A stretch of 57,273 nucleotides of DNA from Oscillospiraceae bacterium (GTDB lineage: Bacteria; Bacillota; Clostridia; Oscillospirales; CAG-272). Below are positions 40,755 to 48,742 of this stretch, in pieces; within the stretch, counting starts at the first letter, position 1, and each line of letters starts with the position of its first letter. Both the position numbers and the translations under genes were made by a program. Location of the stretch: NCBI GenBank assembly GCA_015063725.1, contig SVTP01000010.1:1-57273 (forward strand). The letters are read 5' to 3'. The notes beneath the pieces are model-generated. The model searched no databases and was not told the origin of the DNA. It saw only the letters and a list, made by a program, of their open reading frames with translations.

Positions 40755-41924
40755 TTATTCCCCTTTCAACACGTCCTGATAAAAGCTCTTGCCCGCAATG
40801 CCACCGTCCTCAATGCCAAAGGCGGAGAGGATAGTTGCGCCAATATCGGCAAAGGACACTCTCGTGCCAAGGTCGACGCCCTCTTTGATGCTCTTGCCAA
40901 AGATGAGCATGGGTGTGTGCTCGCGCGAGTGGTCGGTAGAAGGAGTTGCAGGATCACAACCGTGGTCGGCGGTGATGATACAAATGTCATCCTCACCCAT
41001 TCTTTCTCTGAAGCCACCGATCCAAGCATCAAACTCGGTCAGCGCTTGCGCGTAACCTGCAATGTTGTTGCGGTGACCGAACACCATATCAAAGTCAACG
41101 AGGTTGGTAAAGCACAGACCTGTAAAGTCGCGCGCGGCGATCTCGTCGGTCTTTGCCATACCGCCTGCGTTGTTGGGGGTGGGGTTGCTTTCGCTAAAGC
41201 CCTTGCCTGCAAAGATGTCATAGATCTTGCCGACGGAAATGGTGGCAAAGCCGCGAGCGGAGAGAACATCAGCTACGGTGTCTGCCGGGGGAATGAGCGA
41301 ATAGTCGTGGCGGCGAGGGGTGCGTGCATAGGGATGCTCGCCCGTAAAGGGACGCGCAATGACACGTCCTACCGCGTGCTCACCTGTGAGAAGCTCGCGT
41401 GCGATCTCGCAATAGCGGTAGAGCTCGGGAACGGGGACAACATCCTCGTGTGCGGCGATCTGGAACACGCTATCGGCAGAGGTATAGACGATAAGCGCGC
41501 CAGTTTTGCAATGCTCGTCGCCGTAGTCGCGAATGACGTCGGTGCCGGAATACGGTAGATTGCAAATGGTCTTTCTGCCCGTTCTTTTCTCAAACTCGGC
41601 GATCAGGTCAGCGGGAAAACCGTTTGGGTAGGTGGGGAGCGGTTGGGGCGAGACGATGCCCGCGATCTCCCAGTGCCCAATGGTGGTATCCTTGCCCATC
41701 GACATCTCGCGCATACGCGCAAAGGATGCCTTGGGAGCGGGAACGCCGCCACTTACGCCCTCAATGTTGAAAAGTCCCAACGCCTCGAGGTTCGGGCAGT
41801 GAAAATTGGGGTGGTTGCGGATAGCGCCCAGTGTGTTGCTGCCTGCATCGCCAAAGTTGGCGGCATCGGGAAGCTCACCGATACCGACGCTATCCAATAC
41901 GATTAAAAATACTCTTTTTGTCAT
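40755..41924 (-). CDS. deoB: Phosphopentomutase
   Basis: 389 residues. This alkaline-phosphatase-superfamily enzyme converts (deoxy)ribose-1-phosphate to the 5-phosphate. Metal and catalytic residues: 'LIVLDSVGIGELPDA' (Asp11), phosphothreonine site 'MGKDTTIGHWEIAG', 'ITADHGCDPATPSTDHSREHTP' (quoted start 'ITADHGCDP'). Start at 41924; the ribosome site is weak (AAGAGAG) but the upstream stop is 11 bases away, so re-initiation is likely. It links the phosphorylases to DeoC. Confidence 0.95.
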   Translation of the reverse strand: MTKRVFLIVLDSVGIGELPDAANFGDAGSNTLGAIRNHPNFHCPNLEALGLFNIEGVSGGVPAPKASFARMREMSMGKDTTIGHWEIAGIVSPQPLPTYPNGFPADLIAEFEKRTGRKTICNLPYSGTDVIRDYGDEHCKTGALIVYTSADSVFQIAAHEDVVPVPELYRYCEIARELLTGEHAVGRVIARPFTGEHPYARTPRRHDYSLIPPADTVADVLSARGFATISVGKIYDIFAGKGFSESNPTPNNAGGMAKTDEIAARDFTGLCFTNLVDFDMVFGHRNNIAGYAQALTEFDAWIGGFRERMGEDDICIITADHGCDPATPSTDHSREHTPMLIFGKSIKEGVDLGTRVSFADIGATILSAFGIEDGGIAGKSFYQDVLKGE

Positions 41925-41935
41925 AGTTTTCTCTC

Positions 41936-42643
41936 TTACGCCAGATTGAGCGCGATCTTCATCATAGCGGTGAAGGAATTTTGACGCTCCTCGGCGGTTG
42001 TGTTCTCCTCGGGATAAATAAAGGAATCGGAAACGGTGCAAATGCAAAGTGCCTTCTTGCCTGCTCTTGCTGCGTTGCAGTAGAGAGCGGCGGATTCCAT
42101 TTCAACACCCAGCACGCCCATCTTTGCCCAGTCCATACCGGAGTTGGCATCATCGTAAAAGGTATCGGACGAGAAGATGTTGCCTACCTTGTAGTTGACG
42201 CCTGCTTTTTCGCATTCTTCTACCGCACGGCGAACAAGGTCGAAATCGGCAATAGGCGCAAAGGTGCCGGGGAGCTTGTATTGCATAGCATAATTGCCGT
42301 TGGTGCAAGCACCCATAGCAACGATAATGTCACGCGCGTGCAGGTCGGGATGGAAGGAGCCACAGGTGCCTACGCGAATGATAGCATCTACATCATAGAA
42401 ATTGTAAAGCTCATAGGAATAGATGCCGATAGAGGGCTGTCCCATGCCGGAAGCCATAACGGTTACCTTTTTGCCGTTGTATTCGCCCGTGTAGCCGTGA
42501 ACGCCGCGAACGTCGTTAACGAGTACGGGGTTTTTCAAAAAGTTCTTTGCAATAAATTCGGAACGCAAAGGGTCACCGGGCATGAGCACGGTCTTTGCGA
42601 TGTCTTCTTTTTTAGCGGAAATGTGGGGGGTCGGAATAGCCAT
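41936..42643 (-). CDS. deoD: Purine-nucleoside phosphorylase, DeoD type
   Basis: 235 residues, the hexameric type. 'TPHISAKKEDIAKTVLMPGD' (5-24, His7 and the phosphate-binding 'MPGDPLR'), 'TVMASGMGQPSIGIYSYEL', 'RVGTCGS' (phosphate site) and 'GVLGVEMESAALY' (ribose-binding Glu) are all present, and 'VSDSF' supplies the Asp that protonates the base. It frees purine bases and (deoxy)ribose-1-phosphate. AAAAGGAG upstream. Confidence 0.96.
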   Translation of the reverse strand: MAIPTPHISAKKEDIAKTVLMPGDPLRSEFIAKNFLKNPVLVNDVRGVHGYTGEYNGKKVTVMASGMGQPSIGIYSYELYNFYDVDAIIRVGTCGSFHPDLHARDIIVAMGACTNGNYAMQYKLPGTFAPIADFDLVRRAVEECEKAGVNYKVGNIFSSDTFYDDANSGMDWAKMGVLGVEMESAALYCNAARAGKKALCICTVSDSFIYPEENTTAEERQNSFTAMMKIALNLA

Positions 42644-42665
42644 GATTCTGTCTCCTTTTCAAATA

Positions 42666-43331
42666 TTAGTATCCACCGTTGTCGGTGTTTTTGATGATCT
42701 TTACTACGCGGCTGGTGCCAAGACGGTCGGCACCGAGATTGATGAAGTCCTCGGCATCCTGAAGGCTTGCAATGCCGCCTGCGGCTTTGACCTTGACGTG
42801 CTCGCCTACGTTGACGCGCATCAGGGCTACGTCTTCGCGCGTTGCACCACCGGTGGAGAAGCCTGTTGATGTTTTGATGTAGTCAGCACCCGACTCGGTA
42901 ACGATGCGGCACATACGCAGCTTTTCGTCCTCGGTGAGCAAACACGTTTCGATAATGACCTTGAGGATCTTATCGCCGCAAACCTTTTTGATGGCGCGGA
43001 TCTCCTCGAGGATCTTTTCGTCGTTGCCTGCCTTAAGATCGCCTACATGAATGACCATGTCGATCTCGTCTGCGCCCTCGCGCAAAGCCTCGGCAGTCTC
43101 AAAGCACTTCACAGCGGTGGTGCTGTCTCCGTTTGGGAAGCCGATAACGGTGCAGATGACAAGACGGTCACCTACGTATTCTTTTGCCTCTCTTACGTAG
43201 CAAGGGGGGATGCAAACGGATGCGGTATGATACTTCATACCGTCGTCGCAAATAGCGCGGATTTCCTCCCAGGTTGCAGTTTGCAAAAGCAGCGTGTGAT
43301 CGCAACGTGCTAAAATTTCGGTTATATTCAT
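42666..43331 (-). CDS. deoC: Deoxyribose-phosphate aldolase
   Basis: 221 residues. It cleaves deoxyribose-5-phosphate to glyceraldehyde-3-phosphate and acetaldehyde. Schiff-base Lys153 in '[16 protein letters not shown]', the proton-relay Lys182 in 'HVKVKAAGG', 'GFPNGDSTT' near 64 and '[14 protein letters not shown]' near 89. It is the promoter-proximal gene of the operon deoC-deoD-deoB-cdd-pdp. AGGAGG upstream of the ATG. No regulator gene is linked. Confidence 0.96.
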   Translation of the reverse strand: MNITEILARCDHTLLLQTATWEEIRAICDDGMKYHTASVCIPPCYVREAKEYVGDRLVICTVIGFPNGDSTTAVKCFETAEALREGADEIDMVIHVGDLKAGNDEKILEEIRAIKKVCGDKILKVIIETCLLTEDEKLRMCRIVTESGADYIKTSTGFSTGGATREDVALMRVNVGEHVKVKAAGGIASLQDAEDFINLGADRLGTSRVVKIIKNTDNGGY

Positions 43332-43364
43332 GATATAAGCCTCCTGTTATCTTTTTTCATCTTT

Positions 43365-43393
43365 ATTGTACCATTTTTATACAGAAATTGCAA
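43365..43393 (-). promoter_or_regulatory. Promoter of the deoC-deoD-deoB-cdd-pdp operon
   Basis: Minus-strand TTGCAA (43388-43393), 17-bp spacer, TACAAT (43365-43370), 33 bases before deoC. Confidence 0.75.
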
Positions 43394-43439
43394 TACCTTT
43401 ATCCAAAAAAGCCATGCAAAGCCGCATATTGGGGGCAAC

Positions 43440-43472
43440 AGAGGGAGACCTGTGCAGGTCTCCCTCTTTTTT
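43440..43472. terminator. Hairpin downstream of the 958-residue protein gene
   Basis: A 12-bp perfect stem GAGGGAGACCTG (43441-43452) with its complement (43455-43466). The T run is on the plus strand (43467-43472) although the gene ending nearby (43505) is on the minus strand, where the hairpin is preceded by A and followed by CTGTTG. Confidence 0.6.
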
Positions 43473-43504
43473 ATTTGTTTTTGATTTTGAACGGTTTGAT
43501 CGGA

Positions 43505-46381
43505 TTATTCGCCAAGAATATCCTTCATATCGTCTGCTGTGAAGCCGAACAGCTTACCAAGGTTGGTCAAGGATTCCTTATCGTTTTCCTTGTCCTCGGA
43601 CTTCTCATAGTAGTCGCTCATTGCGTTCTTGAGGTCCTCGGTCTCGGCGTTGTTTTCGTCATTGACCAACATACCGCCCATGCCGAAGGGGTCATCATCG
43701 AGAGTGCCGTTTTCGCTGTTCTTATTCAAGGAGTGCTTGAGAGCCTCGGAGGACATAAAGGTTTCAACGGTTTCGTCTGCGGACTTACCAAGTACGCTAT
43801 CCTCACCGCCGAATACGCTCTTGCTGGATTCGCCGCTGTTTGCCTTGTCACTTGCGGAGGTAACGAGGTTCATAACGTCGTTGAGTGCTTCAGCTTCCTT
43901 CTTGCTTTCTTCTTCAGTCATCTTTTCTGCAACGCCGGGCTCATTCCAGTAACCGAATACGTCGGAAATCAGGGGAGCTGCAGTTTCGGATTGTTCTTCG
44001 TTCAAACCATAATCTTCAGCAAGTCTATCCTCGGTGATGTAGGTTTCCATCATGCCGGCGGTTTGAGGATTGAGATCCTTGAGCACTGTGGTGAGTGCTT
44101 CGGTGTCCATGCCCTCTTCGGTGCTGCTGTTCATATTTTGGAGAACGTCCATCGCGTTGGAAATGGTCTTAAAGGTTTGTGCATAGTCAACGTTGTCGCC
44201 GGAAGAGCCCTTCATACCCAGTTCGGTTGCGGTAGCAATATCCATGTTTGCGGCATCTCTTACAACACCGGATTGAACGATTGCTACAAAGAGGCTTGCG
44301 GTGCGCTCTTTACCGACACAAACGGAATCTTGCAGGGAGTTGAGAACTGCGCCTACGGCTCCTGCCATTTCACCGATTTTGATCTCGTCGCCGGAAACGT
44401 TGTTGAGCAAGCTGCCTGCCTCGGCAAATACGCCGCCAATAGCCTTAGCTTCAATTTCAACAGTAGCATCGTTGAGCTTTCCATTCGCTTCATCAACATT
44501 GATTACAAGCTTATCCATGAATACCGACAGAGTAACCTCTTCAAAGGTCTCTACGCTTGCCAGAGCCGCGGTGTTGGTAATAATCTCTGCGGAGGGTGCC
44601 TTTTTGAGCTTGAGGTTTACCATCGTTTGATAAAGTGCGCCGCCGTTGTTCTCGAGCATCTGGTTAGCACCTGCTTCGAGGATAGCGGTAACGTCATTGC
44701 CAAAGCTTGCGTTATCATTGTTCAACTCGGAAAGGCTGCTAAGGGTTCTTGCCAGAACTGCAGCTGCACTTGTACCCTTTGCGTCTGCATAATCTGCAAA
44801 GAAGCCTTGAACATCTGTAGCGGTAATATCGCCATTATCTTGGTTAACAAGATCCTTGATCATAGCAATGGAATAGAGGTCGATAACCTTCTTATCCACA
44901 ACGATACCTGCATGGTCAAATGCGCTGCTGAGCTTGGGAGAAAGTGTAACGAGCTTGAATTCATCATCAAGATCCTTTACACTGTTCAGGTCAGCTGCAA
45001 TGGTATCCAACAAATTGTTATAGGCTTCATTTGCATCAGCCTTGATCTCTACAAAGGATCCGATCGCGTTGATACCAACATTGGTAATCTCGGGAATGAG
45101 GCACTTCATGTTGGGGTTCTTACCCAAAGCTTTGATAGAAGCGGTAATGGGATTCTTGTTCGGATCTCCTGCAAAACTGTTGAACAGCTCGTCGGTGTTA
45201 TCCATGTTTGCCAAAACGCCGCCTCTGATGAAAGAGCATGCCATTTCAACAACTGTTTTAAGGTCTTTGCCAAATTGATCGGAGCTCTTGGCATCATTAT
45301 GTACAATGGTAATCGCCTTGCCAACCAGATCGCCAAACAGATCGTTGTCTGCCATGGGCATGGACTTATCGCCGTTTACCATATCATCGGTGAGCATATA
45401 AACTACCTCGGCACCGACAGCGGTAAGGAACTTGGAATCAGCAAAAGAGTCTGCAACAGCTTCGATCTTTTCAGCTTCGGCATCGCCAAAGTTTTCAAAG
45501 TTACCTTCCCTGATAAGAGGCAGAGCATTGTCTGCAAGATCGGTAACAGCGTCAATCTCTTCTGCGAGATACATCGTCTCGCCCTTGAAGGTGAAGGAAG
45601 TAACGCCATTGATCATTGCGTCACCGCCAAATACGCGGAAGATTTGAACGAGGGGGCTCTTTGCAAGGGGAGCTACGTATTTTTCGGAAATGTTGGAAGC
45701 TACCTTGCCCATCTCGGCACCCATTACTTCAGCTTCTACAACAACGTCTACAACATCGGTAGCAACTCCGCTATAGAAAGCAACGGGGAGCAGGATAACA
45801 ACAAGTGCAAGCAGAGAAGATCCCAAGGACCATGCAAGCGCTCTTGCCTTTGCATAAGGAATGTCTGCGTCTTTGCCGCGCTTAGCTGCAGGCTCACCGT
45901 CATCCTCTTCATCCTCTTCGTCCTCTTCGTCAAATACCAATTCATCTACATCGTCATCCTCATCGTCGTCGGAAGCGATGCTCTTAACGGACTTGGTCTT
46001 TTTGCCAACGGTGGCATAAAGGATCAGGCATACAATACCTGCAAGAATAGACAAAACGATGTAAAGAAGGAGGAATACGAGGGGGGCAACAAGTGCTACG
46101 GGCATACCGACGACTACTTCAGTCAGAACGGGGGATGCCTTAATAAAATCCATTGCCTCGCCGGGAAGAAAGCCTGCGATCAGGGGGAGCAATACTTTAT
46201 TGAAAAAGCTCGGTCCTGTAACCACATTTTTTGCAATCAGGGTTCCGACAAATGCCAGAACGACACATACAATACGAGAGATGCTCTTAATTCTTGTTTT
46301 CACCAGTCTGCGAACGGTTACCGACCACAGAACGCTGAGAGCAACAAACAAAAGCAATACGATGGTAAAGATAGTACCCAT
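43505..46381 (-). CDS. Large acidic membrane protein of unknown function (CvpA-like N-terminus)
   Basis: 958 residues. The N-terminus (1-125) has three or four hydrophobic helices with 'LVKTRIKSISRIVCVVLAF' between the first two, a pattern like CvpA/colicin V production proteins. A run of Asp and Glu (138-163) follows, then a lysine-rich patch, another membrane helix (about 181-203) and some 750 residues of helical, Ala/Asp/Asn-rich sequence without recognisable domains. The C-terminal 100 residues are very acidic. The soluble part would be extracytoplasmic if the last helix exports it. Start at 46381 with AAAGGAG 10 bases upstream. Monocistronic. I do not recognise a named family. Confidence 0.75.
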   Translation of the reverse strand: MGTIFTIVLLLFVALSVLWSVTVRRLVKTRIKSISRIVCVVLAFVGTLIAKNVVTGPSFFNKVLLPLIAGFLPGEAMDFIKASPVLTEVVVGMPVALVAPLVFLLLYIVLSILAGIVCLILYATVGKKTKSVKSIASDDDEDDDVDELVFDEEDEEDEEDDGEPAAKRGKDADIPYAKARALAWSLGSSLLALVVILLPVAFYSGVATDVVDVVVEAEVMGAEMGKVASNISEKYVAPLAKSPLVQIFRVFGGDAMINGVTSFTFKGETMYLAEEIDAVTDLADNALPLIREGNFENFGDAEAEKIEAVADSFADSKFLTAVGAEVVYMLTDDMVNGDKSMPMADNDLFGDLVGKAITIVHNDAKSSDQFGKDLKTVVEMACSFIRGGVLANMDNTDELFNSFAGDPNKNPITASIKALGKNPNMKCLIPEITNVGINAIGSFVEIKADANEAYNNLLDTIAADLNSVKDLDDEFKLVTLSPKLSSAFDHAGIVVDKKVIDLYSIAMIKDLVNQDNGDITATDVQGFFADYADAKGTSAAAVLARTLSSLSELNNDNASFGNDVTAILEAGANQMLENNGGALYQTMVNLKLKKAPSAEIITNTAALASVETFEEVTLSVFMDKLVINVDEANGKLNDATVEIEAKAIGGVFAEAGSLLNNVSGDEIKIGEMAGAVGAVLNSLQDSVCVGKERTASLFVAIVQSGVVRDAANMDIATATELGMKGSSGDNVDYAQTFKTISNAMDVLQNMNSSTEEGMDTEALTTVLKDLNPQTAGMMETYITEDRLAEDYGLNEEQSETAAPLISDVFGYWNEPGVAEKMTEEESKKEAEALNDVMNLVTSASDKANSGESSKSVFGGEDSVLGKSADETVETFMSSEALKHSLNKNSENGTLDDDPFGMGGMLVNDENNAETEDLKNAMSDYYEKSEDKENDKESLTNLGKLFGFTADDMKDILGE

Positions 46382-46416
46382 AATGATTTTTCTCCTTTTG
46401 CTTTGGAAAATCTGTG

Positions 46417-46469
46417 TAGTATTGGATAATACTATATACATCATATCACATTCGGGTACTGTTTGTCAA
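46417..46469 (-). promoter_or_regulatory. Promoter and operator-like palindrome of the 958-residue protein gene
   Basis: Minus-strand TTGACA (46464-46469), 18-bp spacer, TATGAT (46440-46445). A perfect palindrome TAGTATT-GGAT-AATACTA (46417-46434) lies just downstream, over the expected transcription start, where a repressor could bind. Confidence 0.6.
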
Positions 46470-46472
46470 GCG

Positions 46473-46509
46473 AAAAAAGGAAAATTGCCAAAACAATCTT
46501 CCTTTTTCT
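46473..46509 (-). terminator. Terminator of the TagO/WecA-like gene
   Basis: AAAAAGGAA.ATTG stem with complement (one mismatch), followed by T runs; 37 bases past the stop at 46546. Confidence 0.7.
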
Positions 46510-46545
46510 TTTATTTTATAACCATAAAATGGTAAGGCGGCTCTT

Positions 46546-47511
46546 TTAGTGATGAGAAAACAAAATATAGCGCTTTACCGATACCAAAAACCATGCCGCT
46601 AAGGGACATAGAATACCAGCAAAAAGCCACAAGCTCTCTGTGCTGATCAGGACGCCCAACACCCCCGACACCGCGCAAAGGCTCGTTAAAATATCGGTAC
46701 TTTCAGCGTGTGAAAGCCCTGCCGCAAAAACGCGGTGATGCAGGTGTGCCCTATCGGCACGAAAAGGACTGTACCCATGCAAAATACGTCTTGCCACCGT
46801 GCTGACAAGATCAATGATAGGATAGGCGAAAATAAAGAACGGCGCGAGCGAGGAAAGATGGATGCCCACTTCAAAAAGCGGAAGGGATAGCATACCAAGC
46901 GCAAAACCCAACGCCTCGGAGCCACAGTCACCCGCAAATACGTGTGCGGGATAACGATTGTAAACACGAAATGCAAGACATGCCGCCATTAAATACAGAG
47001 ATGCAATGCCCAAGATCCCCTGCCCTGCTATAAAAAAGCAGGCTCCCAGCATTAAACATTCAACAGCACCGCAACCGCACAAAAGCCCATCCATACCGTC
47101 AATAAAGTTGTGGGCATTGGTCAGCAGCACCACCCAAAAAACAGCGCCGAACGTCCAGATCCCTTCGGTCCTTCCAATCCCCAAAACCGCCGCCGTTGCA
47201 ACTGCTATCTGGAAGAAGAGCTTTGCCCATGCACCAAGCCCGAAAATATCGTCGGCAAGACCAACCAAAACCATAATACCACTGCCAAAAGCAAGACAGG
47301 TCAAAAAAATATCCCACTCATTCAAAACAGCAAGACCGATAAGAAAGGCGGCAAAGATTGCCACTCCCCCATCGCGCGGAATGCTCCTGCGGTGCATACG
47401 GCGACCATCCAAGGGAACGTCTACCGCACCGATCTTCCAAGCAAGGCGCGCCACAACGGGAGTGAGAACATAGCACAAAAGAAAAACAAATAAACCGATT
47501 ACAACGTACAT
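46546..47511 (-). CDS. Undecaprenyl-phosphate N-acetylglucosaminyl 1-phosphate transferase (TagO/WecA-like)
   Basis: 321 residues with about ten transmembrane helices. It transfers a sugar-1-phosphate from a UDP-sugar to undecaprenyl phosphate, the first step of teichoic acid or polysaccharide synthesis. Diagnostic motifs: 'DGGVAIF' near 47, Asp87-Asp88 in 'VGLADDIFG', 'NFIDGMDGL' (135-143), 'FAGDCGSEALGF' and 'RAHLHHRVF' near 265. MraY-type 'MGG' features are absent, so WecA/TagO is preferred over MraY. Start at 47511 (AGGAG 7 bases upstream), not the earlier ATG at 47535. It is followed by its own terminator; trpS lies upstream. Confidence 0.88.
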   Translation of the reverse strand: MYVVIGLFVFLLCYVLTPVVARLAWKIGAVDVPLDGRRMHRRSIPRDGGVAIFAAFLIGLAVLNEWDIFLTCLAFGSGIMVLVGLADDIFGLGAWAKLFFQIAVATAAVLGIGRTEGIWTFGAVFWVVLLTNAHNFIDGMDGLLCGCGAVECLMLGACFFIAGQGILGIASLYLMAACLAFRVYNRYPAHVFAGDCGSEALGFALGMLSLPLFEVGIHLSSLAPFFIFAYPIIDLVSTVARRILHGYSPFRADRAHLHHRVFAAGLSHAESTDILTSLCAVSGVLGVLISTESLWLFAGILCPLAAWFLVSVKRYILFSHH

Positions 47512-47533
47512 ACAAACGCTCCTATCTGTATTC

Positions 47534-47570
47534 AAAAAGATAAGGGAAAACCCATACGGATTTTCCCCTT
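47534..47570 (-). terminator. Terminator of trpS
   Basis: AAGGGGAAAATCC/GGGTTTTCCCTT stem on the minus strand followed by ATCTTTTT. Confidence 0.78.
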
Positions 47571-47603
47571 CTTTTGGATGCGTTATGCAGCAAACGGCAT
47601 TTT

Positions 47604-48605
47604 TTACCGAATTTGCACAAAGCCAAGCTTCTTTTGGAATTTGGAAAGCGTGCGACGTGCGTAGTAGGATGCTTCCTCTGCCCCACGCTTCATTTGTGCC
47701 TCAAGTGCAGCTTTATCTGCCATCAGCTCGGCAAAACGAGCCTGAACAGGTGCCAGTGAATCGGCGGTAGCCTCGCCTACGGCAAGCTTAAAGTCTCCAT
47801 AGCCCTTGCCGGCAAACTCACGCTCGATCTCATCGTAGTTCTTGCCCGTAAAGCAAGAGTAGATGGTCATCAGGTTGCTCACGCCGGGCTTGTCCTCCGA
47901 GAAACGGATCTCCGCCTCGGAATCGGTTACGGCTCTTTTGAATTTGCGAATAATGGTGTCCTTATCATCCAAAATGTAAACCACTGCGTTGGCGTTTTCA
48001 TCGGATTTGCTCATCTTTTTGGTGGGCTCTGCCAAGGACATGATCTTCTTGCCGCTCTTTGCCATCATCGGTTCGGGAACGGTGAACATATCGGGATAGA
48101 TCTGATTGATGCGGTTGGCGATGTCGCGGCAAAGCTCAACGTGTTGCTTTTGGTCAATGCCTACGGGAACAACATCAGTTTGGAACAAAAGAATGTCCGC
48201 CGCCATCAGGACGGGATAGGTAAACAGGCCCGCATTGATATTGTCTGCGTGCTTGGCACTCTTATCCTTGAATTGCGTCATGCGAGAGAGCTCGCCAAAC
48301 ATGGTAAAGCAGTTGAGCAGCCATGCAAGCTCGGCGTGCTCGTGCACCATAGACTGCACGTAAAGGGTGTTCTTTTCGGGATCAAGACCGCAAGCCATAT
48401 AAAGCGCCAGCGTCTCGTAGGTGCGACGGCGAAGATCTGCGGGATTTTGACGGACTGTGATAGCATGCTCGTCAACAACGCAGTAAAACGTCTTATATTT
48501 TTCCGAATACTCGGCAAAATTTTTAATCGCACCAAGATAGTTTCCAATGGTCAGGTTGCCGCTGGGCTGTACGCCCGAAAAGCAGACCTTTTGTTCTCCA
48601 AACAT
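47604..48605 (-). CDS. trpS: Tryptophan--tRNA ligase
   Basis: 333 residues. It charges tRNA-Trp. HIGH-like motif 'PSGNLTIGNYLGA' (14-26), 'GIDQKQHVELCRDIANR' (149-165) and 'KMSKS' (197-201) show a class Ic synthetase of bacterial length. Start at 48605 with GAAAGGAAG about 7 bases upstream. No T-box leader fits in the short space to its promoter. It has its own promoter. Confidence 0.96.
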   Translation of the reverse strand: MFGEQKVCFSGVQPSGNLTIGNYLGAIKNFAEYSEKYKTFYCVVDEHAITVRQNPADLRRRTYETLALYMACGLDPEKNTLYVQSMVHEHAELAWLLNCFTMFGELSRMTQFKDKSAKHADNINAGLFTYPVLMAADILLFQTDVVPVGIDQKQHVELCRDIANRINQIYPDMFTVPEPMMAKSGKKIMSLAEPTKKMSKSDENANAVVYILDDKDTIIRKFKRAVTDSEAEIRFSEDKPGVSNLMTIYSCFTGKNYDEIEREFAGKGYGDFKLAVGEATADSLAPVQARFAELMADKAALEAQMKRGAEEASYYARRTLSKFQKKLGFVQIR

Positions 48606-48639
48606 AGTAAATCTTCCTTTCAAGGGTTCTCTTTCTACC

Positions 48640-48668
48640 ATTTTATCATACCCTTTGCAATTTTACAA
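48640..48668 (-). promoter_or_regulatory. Promoter of trpS
   Basis: Minus-strand TTGTAA (48663-48668), 17-bp spacer, TAAAAT (48640-48645). Confidence 0.7.
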
Positions 48669-48697
48669 GTACCATTTGCAAAAAAAATTGGGTTTTG

Positions 48698-48734
48698 CAA
48701 AAAAATCGGCGCAGACAAAACTGTCTGCGCCGAA
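48698..48734 (-). terminator. Terminator of the solute-binding-like lipoprotein gene
   Basis: TCGGCGCAGAC stem (48706-48716) with complement (48723-48733), then TTTTT on the minus strand. Confidence 0.9.
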
Positions 48735-48742
48735 GAAAATCT

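Noticed and set aside
43388-46429. A 1013-codon plus-strand open frame
   Set aside because: It is antisense to the 958-residue membrane protein gene, starts without a ribosome site, and its translation is cysteine- and asparagine-rich without domain character. It is a shadow of the real gene.
48606-48742. A T-box riboswitch upstream of trpS
   Set aside because: The promoter lies only 35-60 bases before the start codon, leaving no room for a T-box leader, and no T-box core sequence is seen.
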